Source: Desulfotomaculaceae bacterium
Lineage (GTDB): Bacteria > Bacillota > Desulfotomaculia > Desulfotomaculales > Pelotomaculaceae
DNA: 7,441 bases
Assembly: GCA_028704035.1 (NCBI GenBank)
Contig: JAQVLS010000076.1
Coordinates: 1 to 7,441, forward strand
Direction: 5' to 3'
In this document: positions 1 through 6,404 of the stretch, piece after piece
Layout of the letters: every line of letters begins with the position of its first letter
Position numbering within the stretch: the stretch's first letter is position 1
The notes under the pieces: model-generated
Told to the model about the DNA's origin: nothing
Databases searched by the model: none
Seen by the model: only the letters and a program-made list of their open reading frames with translations
Made by a program: the position numbers and the translations under genes

Positions 1-249
1 AAGGTACAGATACCCCTGGCATTGCCTACTATTATGGCCGGTGTTAACCAGTGTATTATGCTTTCCCTTTCCATGGTCGTTATTGCTGCCATGATTGGGG
101 CCGGAGGCCTTGGCACAGAGGTGCTGGCGGGCATTTCCAGGCTCGATATTGCCAAGGGGTTTGAAGGAGGCCTGGCCATAGTAATCATGGCCGTCATCCT
201 AGACCGGGTAACGCAAAGCCTGAGTGAAAAGCGTAAAATAAAGAATTAA
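1..249 (+). CDS. Glycine betaine/proline-type ABC transporter permease, C-terminal part (5' end outside window)
   Basis: The reading frame is open from base 1 to the TAA at 247-249, giving the last 82 residues of a membrane permease. The fragment begins [17 protein letters not shown] and continues through [15 protein letters not shown], the conserved C-terminal half of the ProW/OpuAB permease family. This covers the end of the cytoplasmic coupling loop that contacts the ATPase and the following membrane segments. A hydrophobic stretch ([14 protein letters not shown]) and a short basic tail (SEKRKIKN) close the protein. In this family the permease moves compatible solutes such as glycine betaine or proline betaine inward, powered by an ATPase that should be encoded upstream. 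The substrate-binding gene starts 20 bases downstream, so the two are almost certainly co-transcribed. Substrate specificity cannot be set from this fragment, and no gene symbol is assigned because ProW and OpuAB fit equally well. Confidence 0.93.
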   Translation, partial: KVQIPLALPTIMAGVNQCIMLSLSMVVIAAMIGAGGLGTEVLAGISRLDIAKGFEGGLAIVIMAVILDRVTQSLSEKRKIKN

Positions 250-255
250 TAAAAC

Positions 256-262
256 AAGGAGG
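256..262 (+). promoter_or_regulatory. Ribosome binding site of the substrate-binding protein gene
   Basis: AAGGAGG lies 7 bases before the ATG at 270, in the 20-base gap after the permease stop. It is a near-ideal Shine-Dalgarno sequence and fixes this start. The short gap shows the gene is translated from the permease message rather than from its own promoter. Confidence 0.9.
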
Positions 263-269
263 TTGTTAA

Positions 270-1148
270 ATGCTTAAAAAAGTATCAAAGCTGGTGGGAT
301 TGCTGACTGCTGTAGCGCTGTTTGCCGGGGTAATAGCCGGTTGCGGGGAGCAGGCGCAACAACAAGGACAGGGAACAAAAGGACAGGTGAAACTTGGCTA
401 CGTGCAGTGGGATTCTGAAATTGCCAGCACCAACGTGATTAAAAAGGTATTGGAAAACGAGGGCTTTGAAGTAACGATTACTGCAGTAGACGCTTCTCCC
501 ATGTGGCTTGGCGTAAGCAAGGGAAGCTTTGACGGCATTGTCGCCGCCTGGCTGCCCGCGAGCCACAAGGATTTCTACGCAGAAGTCAAGGACAAGGTAG
601 AAGACCTGGGTCCCAATTTGCAAGGGGCCAGAATCGGTCTGGTGGTCCCGGAATACGTGACGATCAACTCAATTGAAGAACTCAATAGTGTTAAGGATAA
701 ATTCCAGGGGAAAATAACCGGAATTGAACCGGGCGCCGGTATTATGGTAGCTACGGAACAAGCAATCAAGGATTACAACCTGGATTTACAATTGCAGAGC
801 AGCAGCAGCGCCGGCATGGCTGCAGCCCTGAAAAAGGCCGAAGACAAAGAGGATTGGATTGTGATCACCGGGTGGACCCCCCATTGGAAATTTGCTAAAT
901 GGGATCTCAAATACCTGGAGGATCCCAAAGAAGTTTACGGGACTGAAGAGTTCATCCACACTATTGTACGCATAGGGTTTAAGGAAGACAATCCGGTGGC
1001 TTACGACATACTGGACAAATTCAACTGGAGCGCTGCCGACATGGAGGCAGTTATGCTAGATATTGAAAACGGCATGAAGCCCGCTGAGGCAGCTACCAAG
1101 TGGATTGATAACAACAAGGAGAAGGTAAAAGAGTGGACAGGGAAATAA
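270..1148 (+). CDS. Glycine betaine ABC transporter substrate-binding lipoprotein (OpuAC/ProX family)
   Basis: A 292-residue protein, complete. Residues 1-24 form a lipoprotein signal peptide: basic start MLKKVSK, hydrophobic core, and lipobox I-A-G-C with Cys25 as the predicted lipidated residue. A Gln/Gly-rich linker (26-38) leads into the OpuAC-type binding domain (about 40-290). The domain shows family landmarks: VQWDSE near Trp47, AAWLPASH near Trp94, the hinge-region EPGAG at 153-157, and GWTPHWKF at 201-208. In characterised betaine-binding proteins, Trp residues in such positions form an aromatic cage around the quaternary ammonium group, so Trp47, Trp94, Trp202 and Trp206 are candidates here by inference. 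It acts on the outer face of the membrane, delivering substrate to the permease encoded just upstream, probably for osmoprotection. Glycine betaine, proline betaine or a related solute are all possible. The gene ends the unit, with a terminator directly after it. Confidence 0.95.
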   Translation: MLKKVSKLVGLLTAVALFAGVIAGCGEQAQQQGQGTKGQVKLGYVQWDSEIASTNVIKKVLENEGFEVTITAVDASPMWLGVSKGSFDGIVAAWLPASHKDFYAEVKDKVEDLGPNLQGARIGLVVPEYVTINSIEELNSVKDKFQGKITGIEPGAGIMVATEQAIKDYNLDLQLQSSSSAGMAAALKKAEDKEDWIVITGWTPHWKFAKWDLKYLEDPKEVYGTEEFIHTIVRIGFKEDNPVAYDILDKFNWSAADMEAVMLDIENGMKPAEAATKWIDNNKEKVKEWTGK

Positions 1149-1157
1149 AGACAATGG

Positions 1158-1188
1158 CCGGGCCTCTTTAAAGGGCCCGGTTTTTTTT
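1158..1188 (+). terminator. Intrinsic terminator of the betaine transporter operon
   Basis: CCGGGCC (1158-1164) pairs perfectly with GGCCCGG (1174-1180). A run of eight T (1181-1188) follows at once. It begins 10 bases after the stop codon of the substrate-binding gene. This is a textbook rho-independent terminator on the + strand. Confidence 0.93.
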
Positions 1189-1205
1189 AGTTCCGCATTT
1201 TTACA

Positions 1206-1290
1206 CCTCAAAAGCAGAACGGGGACACACCTCCTCAGAAGCAGAACGGGGACACACCTCCTCAGAAGCAGAACGGGGACACACCTCCTC
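1206..1290 (+). repeat. Three tandem 27-bp repeats (GGGGACACACCTCC core)
   Basis: Units occupy 1206-1232, 1233-1259 and 1260-1286, with the first four bases of a fourth unit at 1287-1290. The unit contains AAGCAGAACGGGGACACACC. Units 2 and 3 are identical and unit 1 differs by one base (A for G at its sixth position). There are no spacers between units. The region is non-coding and lies between the transporter terminator and the 3' end of metK. It forms the left part of a larger composite element that continues to about 1383. Confidence 0.92.
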
Positions 1291-1311
1291 TTATGGGTAT
1301 TCCTTTGTGGT

Positions 1312-1383
1312 AGGAGGTATGTCCCCGATGGGAAGTGGGTGGAGGTATGTCCCCCGAATAGGAATGGCGGGATAAATCCCGCC
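1312..1383 (+). repeat. Inverted relatives of the 27-bp repeat plus terminal hairpin
   Basis: GGAGGTATGTCCCC occurs at 1313-1326 and again at 1341-1354. It is the reverse complement of the GGGGACACACCTCC core with one mismatch, so this half can fold back on the tandem repeats to its left. The stretch ends in a perfect 7-bp hairpin, GGCGGGA (1366-1372) / TCCCGCC (1377-1383), with a TAAA loop. No T-run follows on either strand, so I do not call it a terminator. The rest of the gap, 1384-1436, shows nothing convincing. Confidence 0.8.
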
Positions 1384-1436
1384 CTACAGCGGAGCGGATA
1401 CAACGCCGGTTGCAGGTGATCGTAGCAGCTGTCCGG

Positions 1437-2627
1437 CTACAGACCAGCCGCGCGCCTAAGCTGATCAGCCTTGTCGATCGCTTCCCAGGGCAGGGCCAGA
1501 TCAATTCTGCCAAAGTGCCCGTATGCCGCTACCTGCTTGTATATAGGCCGGCGCAGATCTAATTTTTCAATTATGGCGGCGGGACGCAGGTCGAAATGCT
1601 CTCGCACCAGCTTAATCAACAGCTGTTCGTCAATTTTGCCGGTGCCGAACGTGTCGACCGCGATTGAAACGGGATGTGCCATCCCAATGGCGTAAGCGAC
1701 CTGAAATTCACACTTATCAGCCAGACCGGCGGCAACAATATTTTTCGCCACATGGCGGGCGGCATAGCTGGCCGACCGGTCAACCTTGGTCGGATCCTTG
1801 CCCGAAAAGGCGCCTCCGCCGTGTCTGGCCATACCGCCGTATGTATCAACAATGATCTTCCTGCCGGTGAGACCAGTGTCGCCCTGGGGACCACCGATGA
1901 CAAAACGGCCTGTCGGGTTGACAAAAAACCGTGTATCTTTATCTATAAATTCCTGCGGAACGACCTCTTTGATTACTCTGTTAATCACATCCTGCCGGAT
2001 CTCCGCCAGTTCCACTTCGGGGTGATGCTGGGTCGATACCACAATAGTATCCATGCGCAGGGGACGTCCATTTTCGTATTCAACGGTTACCTGCGTTTTT
2101 CCATCCGGTCTCAAATAAGGAAGTGCGCCGCTCTTGCGTACATCGGCCAGGCGCCTGGCCAGGCGGTGGGCCGTCGCAACAGGCAGCGGCATCAATTCAG
2201 GCGTTTCGTTTGTGGCATACCCGAACATCATGCCCTGGTCACCAGCCCCGATCAGGTCATAGGAATCAAAGCCCGCTTCGCTATCCCGGGTTTCCAGTGA
2301 CCTGTCCACTCCCAGGGCAATATCGCCGGACTGTTCGTCAATAGCGGTGAGGACCGCGCAGGTATCGCAGTCAAAACCGTATTTCGCCCTGGTGTAGCCT
2401 ATGTCGTAGATTGTCTGCCGGACAACCCTGGGAATATCAACATAACATTTTGTGGTAATCTCACCGGCCACCAGGACCAGGCCGGTTGTAACCAGGGCTT
2501 CGCAGGCCACACGGGCAAAGGGATCCTCCCCAAATATGGCGTCCAGCACAGCGTCTGAGATCTGGTCGGCAACCTTATCGGGATGTCCTTCTGTTACGGA
2601 TTCAGATGTAAATAACCGCCTGCCCAT
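1437..2627 (-). CDS. metK: S-adenosylmethionine synthetase (methionine adenosyltransferase)
   Basis: A 396-residue protein, the normal MetK length. It makes S-adenosylmethionine from methionine and ATP in the cytoplasm, releasing phosphate and pyrophosphate, and so feeds methylation and related pathways. The N terminus [18 protein letters not shown] is typical, with ATP-site His15 and Asp17. Both family signatures are intact: GAGDQG at 127-132 and the glycine-rich GGGAFSGKD at 270-278. The FINPTGRF-like block is present as [16 protein letters not shown] (235-250), and the C-terminal [18 protein letters not shown] block is complete. The frame is open further upstream to 2762, but the ATG at 2625-2627 is chosen because family similarity begins there and AAGGAGG sits 7 bases before it. 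It is the last - strand gene here and has its own promoter-like sequence and structured leader. Confidence 0.98.
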   Translation of the reverse strand: MGRRLFTSESVTEGHPDKVADQISDAVLDAIFGEDPFARVACEALVTTGLVLVAGEITTKCYVDIPRVVRQTIYDIGYTRAKYGFDCDTCAVLTAIDEQSGDIALGVDRSLETRDSEAGFDSYDLIGAGDQGMMFGYATNETPELMPLPVATAHRLARRLADVRKSGALPYLRPDGKTQVTVEYENGRPLRMDTIVVSTQHHPEVELAEIRQDVINRVIKEVVPQEFIDKDTRFFVNPTGRFVIGGPQGDTGLTGRKIIVDTYGGMARHGGGAFSGKDPTKVDRSASYAARHVAKNIVAAGLADKCEFQVAYAIGMAHPVSIAVDTFGTGKIDEQLLIKLVREHFDLRPAAIIEKLDLRRPIYKQVAAYGHFGRIDLALPWEAIDKADQLRRAAGL

Positions 2628-2634
2628 TATAATA

Positions 2635-2641
2635 CCTCCTT
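2635..2641 (-). promoter_or_regulatory. metK ribosome binding site
   Basis: On the - strand this reads AAGGAGG, 7 bases before the ATG at 2627. It decides the metK start against the longer open frame that begins at 2762. Confidence 0.9.
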
Positions 2642-2643
2642 GA

Positions 2644-2693
2644 TTTGGAATATACCCCAAACATAAAATCAAACCTCTAGAGCAGAGGTTTGG
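2644..2693 (-). promoter_or_regulatory. Structured metK leader with alternative pairings
   Basis: Reading the - strand, CAAACCTCT (2692-2684) pairs perfectly with AGAGGTTTG (2678-2670), a 9-bp stem with a 5-base loop. A weakly T-rich ATTTTATGTTT follows. Next, TTTGG (2661-2657) can pair with CCAAA (2648-2644), extended by two G-U pairs around a UAUA loop, ending 2 bases before the ribosome binding site. CCAAAC (2693-2688) could instead pair with GTTTGG (2662-2657), which would break both stems. This looks like an attenuator or translational switch, but the regulator is unknown and the T-run is poor. It does not match a complete SAM-I (S-box) riboswitch. Confidence 0.45.
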
Positions 2694-2718
2694 ATAAGTT
2701 AACAGCCAGTCCCTCCCT

Positions 2719-2749
2719 ATAATGTGGCAGTAATTAATGTTAAAGTCAA
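2719..2749 (-). promoter_or_regulatory. Probable metK promoter
   Basis: On the - strand TTGACT (2749-2744) resembles a sigma-A -35 box and CATTAT (2724-2719) a -10 box, 19 bases apart. The spacing is longer than ideal and the -10 matches 4 of 6. The predicted start of transcription falls near 2712, giving a leader of about 85 bases before metK. Confidence 0.45.
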
Positions 2750-2778
2750 CATATTCTAACAAAATGTCGGTATCTATG

Positions 2779-3045
2779 TCAAATTTTATAGAGCTCCGTT
2801 CCCACGGTATTTTCTACTTCCACCAGGACCGTGTCCACACCGATTTTCTTTATTTTCTCCCAGGGCACTACCACATCCCTACCGACGGCCAGTAGCCCGA
2901 AATACTTCCTGCCACCTGAAAGCACCAGGGATGCAACCTTGCCGGTTTCCAGGTCAATGTAAACATCGCTGACCGGTCCCAGTTTTACCCCGTCAACCAA
3001 GTTTACTATATCCCGCAGACCGAGATCGGAAATTTTGAACAGCAT
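2779..3045 (-). CDS. Small PRC-barrel domain protein (YlmC/YmxH type)
   Basis: An 88-residue protein consisting of essentially one PRC-barrel. It begins [23 protein letters not shown] and continues with [18 protein letters not shown], a glycine turn, and [20 protein letters not shown]. This beta-rich pattern, with the 'DLETGKV' turn and '[10 protein letters not shown]' segment, is characteristic of YlmC/YmxH-like proteins of spore-forming Firmicutes. Their molecular role is poorly known, and some are linked to sporulation by name and expression. The frame can start at a GTG at 3054, but that codon abuts the ribosome binding site. The ATG at 3043-3045 has proper spacing and is preferred. No signal peptide or membrane segment is seen. 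It lies 118 bases downstream of murJ and 151 bases upstream of metK, all on the same strand, so read-through transcription is possible. Confidence 0.85.
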   Translation of the reverse strand: MLFKISDLGLRDIVNLVDGVKLGPVSDVYIDLETGKVASLVLSGGRKYFGLLAVGRDVVVPWEKIKKIGVDTVLVEVENTVGTELYKI

Positions 3046-3054
3046 TGCGCCCAC

Positions 3055-3063
3055 ACCTCCTCC
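3055..3063 (-). promoter_or_regulatory. Ribosome binding site of the PRC-barrel gene
   Basis: The - strand reads GGAGGAGGT, 9 bases before the ATG at 3045 and directly against the in-frame GTG at 3054. It therefore selects the ATG as the start. Confidence 0.8.
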
Positions 3064-3100
3064 ACCAGCCTATGCGGCCGCAGAAGAAAAGGTTACGGAG

Positions 3101-3144
3101 TGTCAGGGGTGTCAGGGGGACGGGGTTGTTGACACCTTTTCGTT
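3101..3144 (+). repeat. REP-like element, copy 1 (TGTCAGGGG units)
   Basis: Two TGTCAGGGG units (3101-3109, 3110-3118) run into GACGGGGTTGTTGACACC and then TTTTCGTT. TGACAC/GTGTCA-type ends make it able to fold. It aligns over about 45 bases with the reverse complement of 6737-6796, sharing CAACCCCGTCCCCCTGACA and the flanking AAAAG. It lies in the murJ to PRC-barrel gap and touches no coding sequence. Confidence 0.85.
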
Positions 3145-3163
3145 GTCTGAGTCCTTAATAGAT

Positions 3164-4723
3164 TTAGGAGCGGTGCCGTTTTCCCAGCGCATTTCTGATG
3201 GATCGCCAAAGTACATAAGCTTCTTCCACCCGCATGGCAAAAAATACAGCTGCAAAAACTGTCAGGCCGGCGCTGCCGGCAAAGACAATCTGAATTATCA
3301 GGCCGATTTTCCCCTGCGCTAACCCCGCCAGGGCCCCACTGGCCACATAACATACTGCGGCCATCAGACCAGCCGCTATAAGAATAGCCAGAATAAACTT
3401 CCACAGACCGTCCCGGTACAGACCGGGTATTTTTTTCTCCAGATACCACATCAGCAAAGCCATATAAGCCAGGTTAGCCAGAGAACTGGCCAGAGCCAGA
3501 CCGGCATGCTGGAGATACCTGATCAGCAGCAGGCTGAGACACAAGTTTATCAGTACCTGTACAATACTTATTTTAAGCGGAGTACGGGTATCCTGCAGGG
3601 AGTAAAAGCCACGGGTCAAAAGAAGGCCGGCGGCAAAACCTACTGCTCCGATAGAATAGCATGTTAGTGCGGTTGTGGTCATTTCTACTGATTTTTGGTC
3701 AAATGCTCCCGACCCGTAAACAAAGTTAACAATAGGATGACTTAGAGTAATTAGCCCTACACTGGCCGCAATAATCCCTGCGAAAATAATCTTTAGTGAA
3801 CCGATCAGGATGGCGGCGAAGGCCTCCATATTTTTCTCGGCGGCCAGCCGGGAAATAGTGGGGAAAACAGCCGTGGTCAGAGCGGTAACAAGCAAGCCGA
3901 CAGAAAACTGAATTAATTTATCTGAATAGCCAAGTGATGAGACGCTGCCTACTGTGAGCCAGGAAGCCAGTACAAAAGTAACAAATACATTGACCTGGGT
4001 AACCGACAAGCTGAAAAAAGAAGGAATGGCAAGTTGCCATATCTTTCTCAGGCCGGGATGGCGCAGGTCCAGCCGCCAATTTAAACGGAAGCCTGCCCGG
4101 TACAGCGCGGGTAGCTGCACCAGGGCCATGGCGGCCATGGCCAGCATAGTGCCCAGGGCTAGACCCTGCGCGCCATATAGACTGCCGAGAGTCAAGGCGA
4201 AAATAATAATAAAAATATTGTTAACAGAACTGCTGAAGGCCGGCAGGCCAAAGATGTTATTGGCATTTAAAAGTTGTGAAAAAAGGGAGGACAGAGCGGC
4301 AAAAACCATCCACAGCAGAATAATTCTGAAAAGTTCAACGGTCAGGTCCCTTGTTGCGCCCATAAAGCCCGGCGCCACAAGCTTGACCAGAAGCGGGGCC
4401 CCCACGATACCGATAACGGAGGTAAACAGGAAGAAGAGAACAACCAGGGCAATAACTGTATTGAACAACTTCCAGGCTTCTTGCTTTTCACCCCTGGAGA
4501 CATATTCGGTAAAAACAGGCACTATCACCGTGGCCAGCGCCCCGCAGACAATGGTAAATAACATGTTCGGCACTTTCAAGGATATCTGGTAAGCGTCCGC
4601 CAGATAGGTCGTCCCCAGCAGGCTTGCTATAACGGACTCCCGTACCAGTCCAAGAACCCTGGACATCAAGATAAAAAAGGCGATCATAGATGTCGCCTTG
4701 AAGATAAATTTACTATTCGTCAT
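3164..4723 (-). CDS. murJ: Lipid II flippase MurJ (MviN family)
   Basis: A 519-residue, very hydrophobic protein of the expected length with about 14 membrane segments. MurJ moves lipid-linked peptidoglycan precursor across the cytoplasmic membrane for wall synthesis. The N terminus shows the family block SRVLGLVRES (Arg22, Arg28), followed by LADAYQISLKVPN with Asp43. The first charges match Arg18, Arg24 and Asp39 of Escherichia coli MurJ, by my alignment. YSDKLIQFSVGLL (266-278) is the equivalent of the YADRL block, with Lys269 in place of Arg270. YGSGAFD (336-342) and RGFYSLQDTRTPLK (371-384) are typical too. The ATG at 4723 has only a weak GGTG seven bases upstream. A -10-like TATACT (4761-4756) lies above it without a good -35. 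The nearby mutase and epimerase genes fit a cell-envelope neighbourhood. A role with other lipid-linked sugars cannot be excluded. Confidence 0.95.
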   Translation of the reverse strand: MTNSKFIFKATSMIAFFILMSRVLGLVRESVIASLLGTTYLADAYQISLKVPNMLFTIVCGALATVIVPVFTEYVSRGEKQEAWKLFNTVIALVVLFFLFTSVIGIVGAPLLVKLVAPGFMGATRDLTVELFRIILLWMVFAALSSLFSQLLNANNIFGLPAFSSSVNNIFIIIFALTLGSLYGAQGLALGTMLAMAAMALVQLPALYRAGFRLNWRLDLRHPGLRKIWQLAIPSFFSLSVTQVNVFVTFVLASWLTVGSVSSLGYSDKLIQFSVGLLVTALTTAVFPTISRLAAEKNMEAFAAILIGSLKIIFAGIIAASVGLITLSHPIVNFVYGSGAFDQKSVEMTTTALTCYSIGAVGFAAGLLLTRGFYSLQDTRTPLKISIVQVLINLCLSLLLIRYLQHAGLALASSLANLAYMALLMWYLEKKIPGLYRDGLWKFILAILIAAGLMAAVCYVASGALAGLAQGKIGLIIQIVFAGSAGLTVFAAVFFAMRVEEAYVLWRSIRNALGKRHRS

Positions 4724-4803
4724 ATTTCAACACCGTTTACTTTATTTCTACCCCAAGTATATAAATCCTCCCCGGATAATTTTTTTTCTTAAAGCACAAG
4801 CGC

Positions 4804-4826
4804 GTCAAGAGAACCGTCCCCTTGAC
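4804..4826. repeat. Short REP-like palindrome with CCGTCCCC core
   Basis: GTCAAG (4804-4809) and CTTGAC (4821-4826) are perfect inverted ends around AGAACCGTCCC. It shares the 'CCGTCCCC..TGAC' core with the elements at 3101-3144 and 6737-6796. It lies in the gap between the mutase stop (4831) and the murJ start (4723). The rest of this gap has an A/T-rich stretch (eight T at 4780-4787) and no gene. Confidence 0.7.
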
Positions 4827-4830
4827 ATGT

Positions 4831-6243
4831 TTAAAGGGCCAGCAGGGTTTTCATATCTTCCTGGATCTCCTTCATTTCTTCCAGGGAGCCGGCCTCAACA
4901 TAGATTCTAAATAGGGGTTCGGTACCGGATGCCCGGACCAAAACCCAGGCCCCGCCGTCCAGCAAAAATTTGACTCCATCTACCGCAGTGCCGCCGGTTA
5001 TCTGCCTTTTACCCAGCTTTGCCGGTTTCAAACCATTTAAAAGTCTTAGAACTCGTTCCTTTTCCTGCGCAGAGGTGCGGACATCCAGCCGCTCGCTGTA
5101 CAGGCGGCCAAATTCCTCCGCTACTTGTTCCATTAGCGCGGTCAGGCTTTGGCCGTGCACCGCGACAATTTCCGCCGCCAGCAGCCCCGCCAGGATACCG
5201 TCTTTCTCCGGCACATGGCCCTGCACGGACAACCCCCCGCTCTCCTCGCCTCCCAGCACGGCGCCTCTTTCAGTGAGGCACTGCGAGATATATTTAAAAC
5301 CAACCGGTGTTTCAATAGCCTGCTGGCCGTATCTGTCAGCGATCCGATCCAGCAGGTGGGTGGTGGCGACTGTACGCGCCACCGGTCCCTGCAGCCCCTT
5401 AACGCTGTACAGGTGATAGAGCAAAATGGGCAAGAACTGGTTGGGAGTTATAAATGCACCGTTGCTGTCGATTATACCGAAACGGTCGGCGTCACCGTCC
5501 AGGGCCAAACCCAGGTGGGCTCCACTGCCTATAACCCTTTCTCTCAACTGGCCGAGAGATTTGGCGGTTGGTTCGGGCAGGCTTCCACCAAAAAGGGGGT
5601 CACTGTAATCGCGAATTGCGATAACCGAAGCTCCCGCATGCATTAAAAGGTTCTCCAGGTAACCCACCCCGGCGCCGTGCATCGGGTCGACAACTACGTG
5701 CAACCCGGCTTTCTCGATAGCGTTCATATCTACCAGTGCGGTAATATGGCGGGCATAATCCGCGTAAGGATTCATCTTTTTTACAGGCGCTTTGTTATCC
5801 CCGCTATTTTCTTCCTCATCAGGGGCATCCGCCAGCATCCTGATGTTGTCCTCTATTTCAGCAGTTATATGCGGCAGAGCCGGGCCGGCGTATTCCGGGA
5901 TAAATTTAATTCCGTTGTACTCAGGCGGGTTGTGGCTGGCTGTCAGCATGATCCCGCCGCCGGCGTTGTGTAGTTTTATCGCATACGCCACTACGGGAGT
6001 GGGCGTGGCACGTTCCGCAATCCGAACGGGGATGCCCTGTCCGGATAAAACTTCCGCTATTATCGCGGCGAAGCGATCGGAAAAAAAGCGGCTGTCGTAA
6101 CCAATCACAACACCTTCGGCAGCCAGACCGTGTTTGAGGATATACATACCGATAGACCGCGCTACAAGTCGTACATTGGCAAAATTAAAATCCTCGGCCA
6201 GAACGCCGCGCCATCCGTCTGTCCCAAAAGATATTTGTTTCAA
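4831..6243 (-). CDS. Phosphoglucomutase/phosphomannomutase family protein (alpha-D-phosphohexomutase)
   Basis: A 470-residue cytosolic enzyme of the alpha-D-phosphohexomutase superfamily, full length with four domains. These enzymes interconvert hexose 6- and 1-phosphates through a phosphoserine, feeding NDP-sugar synthesis. Positions counted from the TTG start: GTDGWRG at 7-13, the catalytic serine loop TASHNP at 101-106 (Ser103), the magnesium loop DGDADRFG at 249-256 (Asp249, 251, 253), the sugar-specificity loop GGEESGG at 331-337, and the phosphate-binding RASGTEP at 437-443. An acidic linker (about residues 141-151) is slightly unusual. The frame opens with GTG at 6252, but that codon overlaps the ribosome binding site. 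TTG at 6243-6241 has 8-base spacing and gives MKQISFGTDGWRG, matching the family N terminus. Whether glucose, mannose or glucosamine phosphate is preferred is not clear. The neighbouring epimerase and murJ suggest surface polysaccharide or wall supply. Confidence 0.93.
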   Translation of the reverse strand: MKQISFGTDGWRGVLAEDFNFANVRLVARSIGMYILKHGLAAEGVVIGYDSRFFSDRFAAIIAEVLSGQGIPVRIAERATPTPVVAYAIKLHNAGGGIMLTASHNPPEYNGIKFIPEYAGPALPHITAEIEDNIRMLADAPDEEENSGDNKAPVKKMNPYADYARHITALVDMNAIEKAGLHVVVDPMHGAGVGYLENLLMHAGASVIAIRDYSDPLFGGSLPEPTAKSLGQLRERVIGSGAHLGLALDGDADRFGIIDSNGAFITPNQFLPILLYHLYSVKGLQGPVARTVATTHLLDRIADRYGQQAIETPVGFKYISQCLTERGAVLGGEESGGLSVQGHVPEKDGILAGLLAAEIVAVHGQSLTALMEQVAEEFGRLYSERLDVRTSAQEKERVLRLLNGLKPAKLGKRQITGGTAVDGVKFLLDGGAWVLVRASGTEPLFRIYVEAGSLEEMKEIQEDMKTLLAL

Positions 6244-6251
6244 AAATACCA

Positions 6252-6257
6252 CCCCTC
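6252..6257 (-). promoter_or_regulatory. Ribosome binding site that points to a TTG start for the phosphohexomutase
   Basis: The - strand reads GAGGGG here. It overlaps the in-frame GTG (6252-6250), so that codon cannot be the start. It lies 8 bases before TTG (6243-6241), which is the better choice. Confidence 0.65.
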
Positions 6258-6287
6258 AGCAGTTTAATGGCCGGATCCTAATTGGTA

Positions 6288-6317
6288 TTCATATTTTTCC
6301 ATTTCTCCCCGTATAAT
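6288..6317 (+). promoter_or_regulatory. Possible promoter for the 51-codon frame
   Basis: TATAAT (6312-6317) is a perfect -10 box. TTCATA (6288-6293), 18 bases upstream, matches 4 of 6 positions of a -35 box. Transcription would start near 6324 and give an 80-base leader for the small gene at 6405. The leader contains an 8-bp palindrome, TGCCGGCA (6333-6340). Confidence 0.4.
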
Positions 6318-6404
6318 CTACAGGTATTAGTTTGCCGGCAGGAATGGTATTTATGCACTATATCTAGTTAATGCGCCCAAAATGGACAAAAGGGGAGATA
6401 AACC

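Noticed and set aside
1206..1290. CRISPR array
   Set aside because: The 27-bp units are directly tandem with no spacers and no cas genes nearby.
1056..1403. - strand frame with repeated RRCVPVLLL peptide
   Set aside because: The repeat peptide is just the 27-bp DNA repeat read in one frame, and it overlaps the transporter terminator and gene end.
1674..2300. 208-codon + strand open frame
   Set aside because: It lies entirely antisense to metK, has no family resemblance and no ribosome binding site. The metK frame explains the sequence.
2647..2658. 12-base match between the metK leader (GGGGTATATTCC on the - strand) and 6611-6622
   Set aside because: A match of this length is expected by chance in a 7-kb window, and the surrounding bases do not align.
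2628..2762. 45-residue N-terminal extension of MetK
   Set aside because: The extension has no family similarity, runs through the promoter and leader, and the strong ribosome binding site serves the ATG at 2627.
3954..4592. 212-codon + strand open frame
   Set aside because: Antisense to murJ, with a composition typical of the complement of membrane-protein codons.
4771..4792. Terminator at the T-run in the murJ upstream gap
   Set aside because: The T-run is on the + strand, where no gene needs terminating, and only a 4-bp ATCC/GGAT stem precedes it.
5149..5646. 165-codon + strand open frame inside the mutase gene
   Set aside because: Antisense to conserved catalytic motifs of the phosphohexomutase, with no recognisable domain.
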